Below are positions 8,388-16,531 of a stretch of 42,675 nucleotides of DNA, in pieces (position 1 is the first letter of the stretch; every line of letters begins with the position of its first letter). The notes under the pieces were generated by a model. It was not told the DNA's origin and did not search any database. It worked only from the letters and a program-made list of their open reading frames with translations. The translations under genes and the position numbers were made by a program. Location: positions 11,369 to 54,043 of the forward strand of contig NZWD01000034.1 of assembly GCA_002698225.1 (NCBI GenBank), read 5' to 3'. The stretch comes from Methanobacteriota archaeon. Its GTDB lineage: Archaea; Thermoplasmatota; Poseidoniia; Poseidoniales; Thalassarchaeaceae.

Positions 8388-9412
8388 GTTGGCGAAGCTA
8401 TCTGTCTTTGACTAAGCCAAGAGTGGTCGTCCTCCTCCAAATTACTGCGCTGTGTGCAGTATTAGTTCATGACAGAATGGAGGGGCAGGTCGGTATGGAT
8501 ACCGCGTATACAATGCTCATCGTCTTCGTTGGTGGCTATCTGAGTGCGGGTGGAGCTAATGCGATCAACATGTGGTACGACAGAGACATAGACCCGATGA
8601 TGACTCGCACAGAGGGCAGACCAATCCCCTCGGGCGAGGTGTCTTCGGAGTCGGCTCTCGCCCTAGGCGTGCTGCTCTCGATATCTGGAGTATCGTGGTT
8701 CTGGATACTGTCAAATGAGATTGCTGCGTTCTGGTCAGCCTTCAGCATCTTGTTCTATGTTTTTATCTACAGTATCTGGCTCAAGCGTTCGACTCCTCAG
8801 AATATAGTCATCGGCGGAATAGCCGGGTCGACACCTCCAGTTATCGCTTGGTCGGCTGCCGAGGATGGTCTGGCTGTGTCGACTAAATCTGCTAATCTGA
8901 TGTTGGATTCTCTGGTGGACATCGGCAGCCCCCTACCCTGGCTGATGTTCCTGCTAATCTTCCTATGGACTCCCCCGCACTTCTGGGCCCTCGCACTGTA
9001 TCGGTCCGAGGAATACGGCCGAGTAGGGGTCCCAATGATGCCAAACGTGAAGGGACCGGAAAGGACTCTAATTGAGATGAAGGTGTACGCAGTCATCCTC
9101 ATACTGATGTCACTGGTGATTCCATCGAGTTACGGTGGGCTGGAAGAAAATGATACTCTCTACTACATTCTAGGATGTAATGTGGTCGGACTCAGTATTT
9201 GGTACGCTAGCTCGGTATGGAGAATTGACCTAGGAGAGGAATGCGACGAAACGGGCAGGATGCCAACCGCTGCTCGCTCGTTCTTCATCTCCATGCTTTA
9301 CTTGGCCCTCATGTTCGTGGTACTGGTCACAGCCAGCTTTGGCACTACTGGTTCTGTTTTCGGGGCATGCATAAGCCTGTTCGCGGTAGTTCGCAGTGAA
9401 ACCCGGCGGTAG
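8384..9412 (+). CDS. ctaB: Protoheme IX farnesyltransferase (heme O synthase)
   Basis: This UbiA-superfamily membrane prenyltransferase adds a farnesyl group to protoheme IX to make heme O, the substrate of the CtaA encoded just upstream. The 342-residue protein has TKPRVVVLLQITAL at the N-terminus, the first Asp-rich motif NMWYDRDIDPMMTRT (Asn62, Asp66, Asp70), and the second conserved region LWTPPHFWALALY followed by GVPMMPNVKG, with multiple membrane helices. It starts at TTG 8384, whose last two bases begin the TGA stop of ctaA. GGGAGGAG at 8371-8378 sits five bases before it. This arrangement points to translational coupling that keeps the two heme enzymes in step. Confidence 0.95.
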   Translation: MSWRSYLSLTKPRVVVLLQITALCAVLVHDRMEGQVGMDTAYTMLIVFVGGYLSAGGANAINMWYDRDIDPMMTRTEGRPIPSGEVSSESALALGVLLSISGVSWFWILSNEIAAFWSAFSILFYVFIYSIWLKRSTPQNIVIGGIAGSTPPVIAWSAAEDGLAVSTKSANLMLDSLVDIGSPLPWLMFLLIFLWTPPHFWALALYRSEEYGRVGVPMMPNVKGPERTLIEMKVYAVILILMSLVIPSSYGGLEENDTLYYILGCNVVGLSIWYASSVWRIDLGEECDETGRMPTAARSFFISMLYLALMFVVLVTASFGTTGSVFGACISLFAVVRSETRR

Positions 9413-9439
9413 TCTAGCATCCCGATGGTTTCAAACACC

Positions 9440-9477
9440 TACCGCACCATGGCGGGGCGGTTAATCGGGGTGCGGTA
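9440..9477. promoter_or_regulatory. 9-bp inverted repeat ending at the start codon of the COG0119 gene
   Basis: TACCGCACC at 9440-9448 is a perfect inverted copy of GGTGCGGTA at 9469-9477, with a 20-base spacer. The right arm ends exactly one base before ATG 9478. Within the spacer and right arm there is also an imperfect direct repeat, GGGGCGGTTAATC then GGGGTGCGGTAATG. If the mRNA is leaderless this is promoter DNA and could be an operator. If there is a leader, it could form a stem that hides the start. No matching regulator was recognised. Confidence 0.4.
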
Positions 9478-10734
9478 ATGGACGAGCAGGGGCTGATATA
9501 CGACTGGAACGCAGTCGACTACGAGATTGTACGTGACTCTCAGAGCCACCCTCATGAGTTATGGTTCGATGACGAGACCCTGCGTGACGGCCTGCAAAGT
9601 CCCAGCGCACGGAACCCTAAGATTGAGCAGAAGTTGGAGCTTATCGACTACATGGAAGCACTGGGAATACAGAAGGTGGATCTCGGTCTACCTGGAGCGG
9701 GACCATTTCATATCGGACACATCGATGCTATGCTATCCCACATGGGAGAGAATAATTACGAATTACGACCGGGTTGCGCTGTTCGGACAGTAGTCAGCGA
9801 CATTGAGCCGCTGGTCGACTTGCAGGCCAAACACGAGAGGCAGATTCAGGCCAGCGCCTTTCTCGGGACTAGTCCGATTCGGCAGTACGCTGAAGGTTGG
9901 ACGATGGAGAAAATCCTGTCAACAGCTGAGAAGGCAGTCACTTTCGCTGTCGATAACGACATTCCTGTGATGTTCGTGACAGAGGATACCACACGAAGCA
10001 AGCCGGATGAGATTAAGGCAGTATACACACGCGCGATGGAGTTGGGTGCGGATCGAATTTGTGTCTGTGATACCTGCGGTCATGTGACTCCCAACGGGGT
10101 CCGCAAGTTGCTCTCGTTCATCCAAGACGAGGTTATTGTGGACTCCGGATTCAAGCGTAGGGATATCGAGGTCAACTGGCACGGACACCAAGACCGTGGT
10201 CTCGGCGTGGCCAATAACCTAGCAGCCTACGAGGCTGGTGCAGATGTGATTCATGGCACGGCTCTAGGAGTGGGTGAGCGCGCCGGCAACGCCCCTCTGG
10301 ACCAGACTTTGGTCAATTTGAGCCTGATGGGAGTCATTAGCAACGACCTGACCCTGTTGAATCAGTACACGAAGAAGGCGCACGAATATGTCGAAGTCGC
10401 GTTACCGAGGAACTATCCGGTCTTCGGAGAGGATGCTTTCGAGACCGGAACTGGTGTTCATGCCAGTGCAGTCATCAAGGCGATGAAGAAAGGCGACCAT
10501 TGGCTCGCTGACCGGGTTTACTCAGGTGTCCCTGCGGCTGATTACGGACTTGAGCAAGTCATTCGGATTGGGCACATGAGTGGTAGATCAAACATCATCT
10601 GGTGGCTGCAGAACAACGGCTACGATGCTTCGGATGAGTTGGTTTCTCATATGTTCGAGGTAGCCAAGTCTCAACGTCGAATGATGAGTGATGAAGAGGT
10701 ACATGCAACCATCTCCAAGTTCGAGAAATCATGA
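9478..10734 (+). CDS. 2-isopropylmalate/homocitrate synthase-family enzyme (COG0119)
   Basis: This is a DRE-TIM metallolyase that condenses acetyl-CoA with a 2-oxoacid. DDETLRDGLQSP at 31-42 is the DxTLRDGxQ signature; His235, His237 and Asp239 in NWHGHQDRGLG supply metal ligands; and GVGERAGNAPLDQ at 264-276 completes the family core. After the barrel there is a short helical region with GHMSGRSN, where LeuA has HSGR, but at 418 residues the LeuA allosteric domain is missing. The exact substrate is therefore open: isopropylmalate, homocitrate, citramalate or Re-citrate synthase are all possible. The HGHQDRG box differs from the usual HCHNDLG. The gene stands alone, starting at ATG 9478 just behind an inverted repeat, with no leucine or lysine pathway neighbours. 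Confidence 0.85.
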   Translation: MDEQGLIYDWNAVDYEIVRDSQSHPHELWFDDETLRDGLQSPSARNPKIEQKLELIDYMEALGIQKVDLGLPGAGPFHIGHIDAMLSHMGENNYELRPGCAVRTVVSDIEPLVDLQAKHERQIQASAFLGTSPIRQYAEGWTMEKILSTAEKAVTFAVDNDIPVMFVTEDTTRSKPDEIKAVYTRAMELGADRICVCDTCGHVTPNGVRKLLSFIQDEVIVDSGFKRRDIEVNWHGHQDRGLGVANNLAAYEAGADVIHGTALGVGERAGNAPLDQTLVNLSLMGVISNDLTLLNQYTKKAHEYVEVALPRNYPVFGEDAFETGTGVHASAVIKAMKKGDHWLADRVYSGVPAADYGLEQVIRIGHMSGRSNIIWWLQNNGYDASDELVSHMFEVAKSQRRMMSDEEVHATISKFEKS

Positions 10735-10741
10735 GTCATGA

Positions 10742-10757
10742 GTCTAACGACTTAGAC
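10742..10757. promoter_or_regulatory. Short perfect inverted repeat upstream of the kexin-like protease
   Basis: GTCTAA CGAC TTAGAC is a 6-bp perfect inverted repeat with a 4-base loop, 7 bases after the stop of the COG0119 gene and 35 bases before ATG 10793. It could be a small hairpin or an operator half-site pair. The stem is weak and there is no T run after it, so an intrinsic terminator is unlikely. Confidence 0.3.
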
Positions 10758-10792
10758 GAACGGCTAAATGCTCTGTGCTTTCGACTTCGGTC

Positions 10793-13700
10793 ATGAGAAG
10801 CGTCGTCATCGCACTAGTCATGCTTGTTTTGTCTCCTTTCGGAGGGGTGGTTTCAGGTTCCTCAGAGCCGCCAGAGGAATTGCGAATCGATGGCGAAGAG
10901 ATAATGCCTAGCTACTCCAGAGCTGTACAATTGGCCTTCAATCGGGTGTCTGACCTAGATTCCTATTCAGATGAGGTGCTTGCACAGACTGATGATTGGT
11001 TGATTGTGACTAGAGTCTCGATTGACATGCACATGCTGACTAAAGCAAGACCTTCTTCTAGTGAGGCTGCACCGATTCTCTCGGGCGCTTACATATGGAC
11101 ATTTGAAGATTCATCAGAGGCAGTAAAAAGACTCGAAAGCTCCCTTAAAGCGGGCGAGATAGAATCATTCTCTCCGATGGTCGAGAAGCAGCAGCAGCCT
11201 AGACTGACTCCTAACGATACGGACTTCAGTTCACAATGGCATCTGAGTAACACTGGCCAGACCAGTGGAGGAGTTGCGGGTGAGGATGCTAATGTTACTA
11301 CGGCTTGGGATACATACACTGGATCCGGGGTCATCATCAGTGTCATTGATGATGGTCTAGATCACAACCACAGCGACATCAGCCCGCACTATTCTCCAGT
11401 CTACTCCTACGATTGGTGTGATGATGACAACGATCCTTCGCCCTCCAGTTGGAATGGTCATGGAACTGCTGTTGCAGGTGTGGCTGCGGCAGTCGGGGAT
11501 AACTCGCTGGATGTTACAGGGGTCGCGTTCGATGCAACGATAGCAGGATCTACCCTAATCGCCTGCTGGGCCGGGGATGCGACCGAGGCCGATGCGCTCA
11601 GCTACGAGAGTGACGACATAGATATCTACACCAACTCATGGGGCCCAGCTGACGATGGTCAGACCCTAGAGGCTCCCGGTCCACTTACTCTGGCTGCATT
11701 CGAGAATGATGCCTACAGCGGCCGTGATGGCCTAGGAAACCTGATTACATGGGCTGCTGGGAATGGGTTAGGCTCAGACGACAACTCAAACTATGACGGC
11801 TATGCAAATAGCCGCTTCACCATAGCTGTGACCGCAATCAGTCACAATGGTGAGCAGTCATACTATGCCGAACCTGGGGCCAACATACTCGTCGCAGCGC
11901 ACTCAAATGGTGATGGTGAGGGCATTACCACCACCGATATTACAGGCTCTGGTGGATACAACAGCGGCAATGTCACTCACTCCTTTGGAGGAACTTCGAG
12001 TGCGACCCCACTGGCCGCAGGAGTAATCGCTCTGATGCTCGAAGCCAATGAGAATCTGACTTGGAGAGATGTTCAACATGTCTTAGTGAATAGCGCTCGG
12101 ATGAACGATCCCAACGACACATCGTGGACGGTCAACGGGGGCGGCCACGATATATCCCACAAGTATGGATTCGGTGTCGTTGATGCCGGTGCCGCTGTCA
12201 CGGTAGCAGAGAACTGGTTCAATGTAGGAGAGGAGTTGAATGCGACATACGGCCCGTACTCGCCAGCCACCACCATAGAAGATGACTCTCCGGAGTGGAC
12301 AGAGTTCACCACTATGGTAACTGATGAGTTCTTGTTGGAGAGTGTTGATGTCGTCGTAGATATCAGCCATGATGCGAGAGGAGACTTGGATATTGTTCTA
12401 GTATCGCCCTCAGGAACTGAGTCTTGGCTAGCTGATACTCGCAACGACAATGGAAATGACTACTCCAACTGGATGTTCAATACTGTGCGGCACTGGGATG
12501 AGTCATCTCTGGGCACATGGACCCTGAAGGTCAGAGACACCGAAGTAGGAAACACTGGAACTCTGAACTCATGGGAGCTGATACTGCATGGGGTCGATAT
12601 CGACTACGATCACGATGATGATGGGCTGAGTGATGAAAACGAGACTCTAGTCTACGGCACGGACCCGTATGACTCGGATACCGACGATGATGGTTTGAGC
12701 GACTATGACGAAGTCATGGTCTACGGCACGGACCCACTACTAATCGACTCAGATTTAGATGGTCTGAGTGACTCCGCTGAGGTGACTACTACTGGAACCG
12801 ATCCGTTGGACTCGGATACCGACGACGACGGGCTCACCGATGGGGCGGAGATCAATTACTGGTCTAGTGACCCGTTAGTGTACGACCCGGATAACGATTC
12901 AGACCTGTTCTATCACTTCAACGACTGCAATGATAACGATCCGCTGGTCAATCCAGGACGGCCCGAACTACTGAATGGGATTGATGATAACTGTGACGAT
13001 TTCGTTGACGAAGGGTACAACTTCACAGATAGAGACAATGACGGCCTCAAGGACTGGAGCGAGTATCACATTCACGGAACAGATCATATGGACTCAGACA
13101 CCGATGATGATGGATTAGATGACGGAGAGGAAGTCAACATCTACTCGGCTATGGGTTCGAATCCACTGGTCTTCGACCCGGATAGTGACACAGACACTTG
13201 GTACTGGTTTGAGGACTGTGATGATGATGACCCAGATCGCTCACCGGGCCATATCGAGTTGTTGGACGATTTCGATAATGACTGCGACTTCCTTGTGGAT
13301 GAGGACTATTGGGATTTGGATTCGGACAATGATGGGCTCACAGACTACGATGAGTTTCACAACATCACCACTGATCACTTAGATGGCGATACTGACGACG
13401 ATGGACTCCCCGATGGTCTCGAGTACAACGAATATGCTGCCCTGGGGGCCGACCCATTAGTGCATGATGAAGACTCGGATAGCGATGGATGGTACTGGTT
13501 CCAGGATTGTGATGATGAGGACTTCGATCGGGCTCCGTTCAAGCCCGAGACATTGGATGGTAAGGACAATGACTGTGACGATGTGATTGACGAGGACTTC
13601 TTCTCGCTAGATAGCGACGGGGACGGTTTGACTGATTTCGACGAGTACCACAACCACACTACAAACCCAGAACTAGCAGATTCTGATAGCGATGGGATGT

Positions 13701-14548
13701 CTGATGGAGAGGAGGTCACAGTAACTGGATCAGATCCTAAGGCATTCAACTTCGATAGTGATGAGGACGGATTCTACGACTTCGAGGACTGCGATGATTC
13801 TGTAGCGACAATCAATCCAGACGGAACCGAGGCTTGGAACGGTAGGGATGACGACTGCAATGAACAGGTCGACGAGGGGCTGTCTCGCAAGAATCTAGTC
13901 TCCACCACTCCTGACTTCCGTGAGGTTCAGGATTGGGATGCTGTCAATGAATCACTGATTCTGAACATTGCCAATATTCCAGACTCCGTAGGTGCCACCT
14001 TGAGTTGGAACTTTGGCGACTACACGCTCACAGCGAATGTAAGCGAAGACGGTAAGAGCGTTGTAATACTCCCGATAGACTGCGAATCTGGCGATACCTC
14101 TCTGGAGGTTTATCTCTGCGGCCAAGGCGATAGCCCGCAACAAGCATCCCTCACCATCTCAGAATCCAGCGAGACAACACAGATTGTATGGGATATCGAT
14201 ATGGAGGTATGGATACCTCCGCCCAGTTTATCCGAGAGATTGCTCGACATCATCTTCTCTCCAACCGGCCTAGCAGCTACTCTGCTAGTAGTCGTGTCTC
14301 TCCTCGGCTTGGTTGTGCTTTCCATTCGCAGAGTCTCGCACAATCGGAGGCTAGAGGACGCATACAAGGCGTACGACATCAAGTCCGGCGAGTTTTCCAT
14401 GTCGCCAGAATTCCAGGACTATGAGTTGCCTTCGGCACCAGATCTCAGTTCTATGGTGGGACAGCAGGCAGCCCCAGTGCAACTACCTTCGATTCCGGCT
14501 AGTCCTGTCGATAGTGAGGCCATCCCTGAGGCTCCAGATCTCGATTAG
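10793..14548 (+). CDS. Kexin-type S8 serine protease with P domain and calcium-repeat stalk, membrane-anchored
   Basis: This is an exported subtilisin-fold protease of 1251 residues. From ATG 10793 it opens with a clear signal peptide (MRSVVIALVMLVLSPFGG), then a prodomain-like stretch. Numbered from a GTG six codons upstream (10775), the triad is Asp192 in VIDDGLDHNHSD, His229 in WNGHGTAVAG and Ser408 in FGGTSSATPLAAG, with oxyanion Asn330 in WAAGNG. NYDGYANSRFTIAV is the same block as in yeast Kex2 and furin, so it belongs to subfamily S8B. A proprotein-convertase P domain follows at about 505-608. Residues 610-1035 alternate thrombospondin-3-like DxDxDGLxD repeats with four Cys-containing MopE-like modules. 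One transmembrane helix at about 1163-1184 and a cytoplasmic tail end the protein. Secretion and calcium dependence are inferred from these parts. Confidence 0.93.
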   Translation: MRSVVIALVMLVLSPFGGVVSGSSEPPEELRIDGEEIMPSYSRAVQLAFNRVSDLDSYSDEVLAQTDDWLIVTRVSIDMHMLTKARPSSSEAAPILSGAYIWTFEDSSEAVKRLESSLKAGEIESFSPMVEKQQQPRLTPNDTDFSSQWHLSNTGQTSGGVAGEDANVTTAWDTYTGSGVIISVIDDGLDHNHSDISPHYSPVYSYDWCDDDNDPSPSSWNGHGTAVAGVAAAVGDNSLDVTGVAFDATIAGSTLIACWAGDATEADALSYESDDIDIYTNSWGPADDGQTLEAPGPLTLAAFENDAYSGRDGLGNLITWAAGNGLGSDDNSNYDGYANSRFTIAVTAISHNGEQSYYAEPGANILVAAHSNGDGEGITTTDITGSGGYNSGNVTHSFGGTSSATPLAAGVIALMLEANENLTWRDVQHVLVNSARMNDPNDTSWTVNGGGHDISHKYGFGVVDAGAAVTVAENWFNVGEELNATYGPYSPATTIEDDSPEWTEFTTMVTDEFLLESVDVVVDISHDARGDLDIVLVSPSGTESWLADTRNDNGNDYSNWMFNTVRHWDESSLGTWTLKVRDTEVGNTGTLNSWELILHGVDIDYDHDDDGLSDENETLVYGTDPYDSDTDDDGLSDYDEVMVYGTDPLLIDSDLDGLSDSAEVTTTGTDPLDSDTDDDGLTDGAEINYWSSDPLVYDPDNDSDLFYHFNDCNDNDPLVNPGRPELLNGIDDNCDDFVDEGYNFTDRDNDGLKDWSEYHIHGTDHMDSDTDDDGLDDGEEVNIYSAMGSNPLVFDPDSDTDTWYWFEDCDDDDPDRSPGHIELLDDFDNDCDFLVDEDYWDLDSDNDGLTDYDEFHNITTDHLDGDTDDDGLPDGLEYNEYAALGADPLVHDEDSDSDGWYWFQDCDDEDFDRAPFKPETLDGKDNDCDDVIDEDFFSLDSDGDGLTDFDEYHNHTTNPELADSDSDGMSDGEEVTVTGSDPKAFNFDSDEDGFYDFEDCDDSVATINPDGTEAWNGRDDDCNEQVDEGLSRKNLVSTTPDFREVQDWDAVNESLILNIANIPDSVGATLSWNFGDYTLTANVSEDGKSVVILPIDCESGDTSLEVYLCGQGDSPQQASLTISESSETTQIVWDIDMEVWIPPPSLSERLLDIIFSPTGLAATLLVVVSLLGLVVLSIRRVSHNRRLEDAYKAYDIKSGEFSMSPEFQDYELPSAPDLSSMVGQQAAPVQLPSIPASPVDSEAIPEAPDLD
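12605..13882 (+). repeat. Coding super-repeat: TSP3-like plus MopE-like modules
   Basis: Within the protease gene, four modules of the type DCxDxD...GxDxDCxxxVDE begin at about 12920, 13211, 13502 and 13784. They are spaced 291, 291 and 282 bases apart, that is 97, 97 and 94 codons. The gaps hold two to three DxDxDGLxD calcium-type loops each, and three more loops precede the first module. Phrases such as GACTCGGATACCGACGA recur at the DNA level, showing growth by duplication. This is protein architecture, not a CRISPR or satellite. Confidence 0.85.
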
Positions 14549-15978
14549 AGCCATTGCGGGTCAGCCTCATCGGCCTCTTCTTCTGTCGAGTTTTCCTCTC
14601 CGTGACTCCATTCCGCGTCAGGCGACCCTCCTGACCACACACCTTCAACAGGAATGTCCTCAATATCGTCATCTTCTCTCCAAGAAGGTTCTCCGTCCGA
14701 TCCGCTGGTAATCAGGCAACCCTCTTCATCGAGTCTTGTCTTGAGTGTCTTTGTCCCGCCGGTGACCGGAAGCAGGTGACCAATTGGAGTCCCTGCGGTC
14801 ACGAATGGGTGAGTGGCGGTAGAAATCAACAGACCTCTTGCAGGAGAGAGGATATCGAAATTCTCCCCTGGGCGCTCAGGGTCAGTGACCGTAGCTACGG
14901 TCTCCCCTTCCTGAACGAAACTTCCAGCAGGTGTCAAGACATCCAGAAGACCGCCTTGATCAGACCTGACCCAAATAGAACCAGAGGCTAGGATTCGGAA
15001 TCGTGGACGGCTTGGGTATCCCGGAATCACTCTCAGACTGCGCAGTACATTCAGAATCCCATAGATGGCGACTTGAACAGATTCTGGGTCTGCCTCGTTA
15101 GAGCCCCCTCCTTCGTAGGTGATTGCGGCGACACCAGAATCATTTGCTACTCTTCTCATTGATCCCTTAGGGCCCTCGTTGTCGAGAATCGTCTCAATTC
15201 CGAATGCTCGGGCTATTCGATTGCTCGATGGATGTGCTAAGTTAGCTCGAATCTGAGGCATGTTCGTCCTGCCTACTGCTGCAGTATGCAGATCAATGAC
15301 ATGGTCACTACTGGATATTATCTCATTCCACAATCTATGAGCGACTCTAGATGTCGTGTTGCTGTCAGGCTTTCCAGGGAACCCTCGATTCAAGTCCCTC
15401 CCGTCGGGCAGGTACCTGCTCTGTCGGCGATATCCAGGCAGATTGACTACAGGTATGATGCGAATGGTTCCAGCCATTGCTGATGGGTCAATTGCCTTGT
15501 CCTCGCCGATGAAGTTGGGTCCACTGAGGTAGGTTAGTGCAAGTGGCCCGACCAACTCGTTTCCATGTAGGGCGCCGAGGAGTGTGACTACCGGGCCTGG
15601 CCTAGCTCCATGAATTACGGTTATTGGGACGGGCCAAGATTCACCTATCTCTACATCAATTAAGTCAAACTCTAGTTGCCTTATCGTCCCTGGGCTGATT
15701 CTCTTTCTCAGAAATCTGTGGAACTTTGGGCCGTCCTTGCGTGACCACCTGGAGGGAGTTCCATGATTGCCCTCAAGGGCTTTCTCAATCTCCTCTCTAC
15801 GGCTTGCAGGAATTTGATTTGATACCTTTAGCGGCTTTGAACGCCTGCGGCGTGGGCGGGTGACTGGACCTCTGGATTTACCTGAGTCCTCGTCATCGTC
15901 CGAACTAGAAGAGGCACTGGGCACCTTGGGGCCGAAAGGGTCCACCGATAAAGCGCATGCGTCTAGTGCGCCTAGCAA
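14545..15978 (-). CDS. Succinylglutamate desuccinylase/aspartoacylase-family zinc hydrolase
   Basis: This is a predicted zinc-dependent deacylase or carboxypeptidase-like enzyme (AstE/ASPA, M14-like fold) of 477 residues. His138 and Glu141 in LLGALHGNELVGP and His231 in HVIDLHTA form the zinc site. DGRDLNRGFPG supplies substrate-binding Arg and Asn, and the Glu in AITYEGGGSNEAD fits the catalytic base. A barrel-sandwich segment (WVRSDQGGLLDVLTPAG) follows, as in other family members. Both ends are extended: an N-terminal basic/acidic low-complexity stretch of about 85 residues and a Glu/Asp-rich C-terminal tail. The start is uncertain (TTG 15978, or GTG 15945). It faces the protease gene, the two stops sharing TTAG. 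The substrate is unknown; an acylated amino acid is the family norm. Confidence 0.85.
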   Translation of the reverse strand: MLGALDACALSVDPFGPKVPSASSSSDDDEDSGKSRGPVTRPRRRRSKPLKVSNQIPASRREEIEKALEGNHGTPSRWSRKDGPKFHRFLRKRISPGTIRQLEFDLIDVEIGESWPVPITVIHGARPGPVVTLLGALHGNELVGPLALTYLSGPNFIGEDKAIDPSAMAGTIRIIPVVNLPGYRRQSRYLPDGRDLNRGFPGKPDSNTTSRVAHRLWNEIISSSDHVIDLHTAAVGRTNMPQIRANLAHPSSNRIARAFGIETILDNEGPKGSMRRVANDSGVAAITYEGGGSNEADPESVQVAIYGILNVLRSLRVIPGYPSRPRFRILASGSIWVRSDQGGLLDVLTPAGSFVQEGETVATVTDPERPGENFDILSPARGLLISTATHPFVTAGTPIGHLLPVTGGTKTLKTRLDEEGCLITSGSDGEPSWREDDDIEDIPVEGVWSGGSPDAEWSHGEENSTEEEADEADPQWL

Positions 15979-16010
15979 TTTTCAATTCCTAGTGATTCCT
16001 CACGGCACCC

Positions 16011-16484
16011 ATGCGAGGCAGGGGGCCATCAGTTCAGGAGGAGCATGCACCTAGCAGCATCTGCTTCGGTTGCGGCCCCGCGAACGATAGTGGGCTCCAA
16101 ATCAGGTCTTTCCGTTCGGAAGGCGGATTGGAGATGGAATTCATGCCCGGCGATGAGCATCAGGCATTCCCCGGGATGATTAATGGCGGCATAATTGGTA
16201 CTCTGCTGGACTGTCATGGGAACTGGACTGCGGCTATTGCTCTGATGGATCAAGAGGAGTTGAATGAGCCTCCGTGCACAGTAACTGCGTCCTATTCGAT
16301 CAAACTGAGAAGGCCCACTCCTCATGGGGTCGCTCTTCAAGTCACATCCGAGATAGAAGAGATTGGAGAAGATCGTGCCAAAGTCAGAATGACTCTCAGT
16401 GCTGGAGGAGATGTTTGTGCAACAGGAGAAGGGTTGTTCGTTGCAGTAAAGGAAGGGCATCCGGCTTTCCACCGGTGGAATTAG
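16011..16484 (+). CDS. PaaI/hotdog-fold thioesterase
   Basis: This 157-residue protein has the hotdog thioesterase pattern: CFGCGPANDSGLQIRSF near the N-terminus, FPGMINGGIIGTLLDCHGNWTA (the helix with the catalytic acidic residue region), and strands VTASYSIKLRRPTP and VRMTLSAGGDVCATGEGLFV. Such proteins hydrolyse acyl-CoA thioesters or remove stalled CoA intermediates. The CFxCGPxNxxGL opening is typical of a widespread bacterial and archaeal subgroup whose substrates are poorly known. It starts at ATG 16011, divergent from the zinc hydrolase, and is followed 47 nt later by hel308 on the same strand. A functional tie to the helicase is not evident. Confidence 0.85.
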   Translation: MRGRGPSVQEEHAPSSICFGCGPANDSGLQIRSFRSEGGLEMEFMPGDEHQAFPGMINGGIIGTLLDCHGNWTAAIALMDQEELNEPPCTVTASYSIKLRRPTPHGVALQVTSEIEEIGEDRAKVRMTLSAGGDVCATGEGLFVAVKEGHPAFHRWN

Positions 16485-16531
16485 GACTGTTTTCGCGGCA
16501 TGCTTTAGAACGGCCGAGGTGAAGGGTTAGC

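Noticed and set aside
12605-13882. Regular repeats that could suggest a CRISPR array
   Set aside because: The repeats are in frame, vary at synonymous sites and encode calcium-type loops; there are no unique spacers and no cas genes.
16029-16472. 147-residue minus-strand ORF opposite the thioesterase
   Set aside because: It mirrors the conserved hotdog coding sequence and shows no family features.
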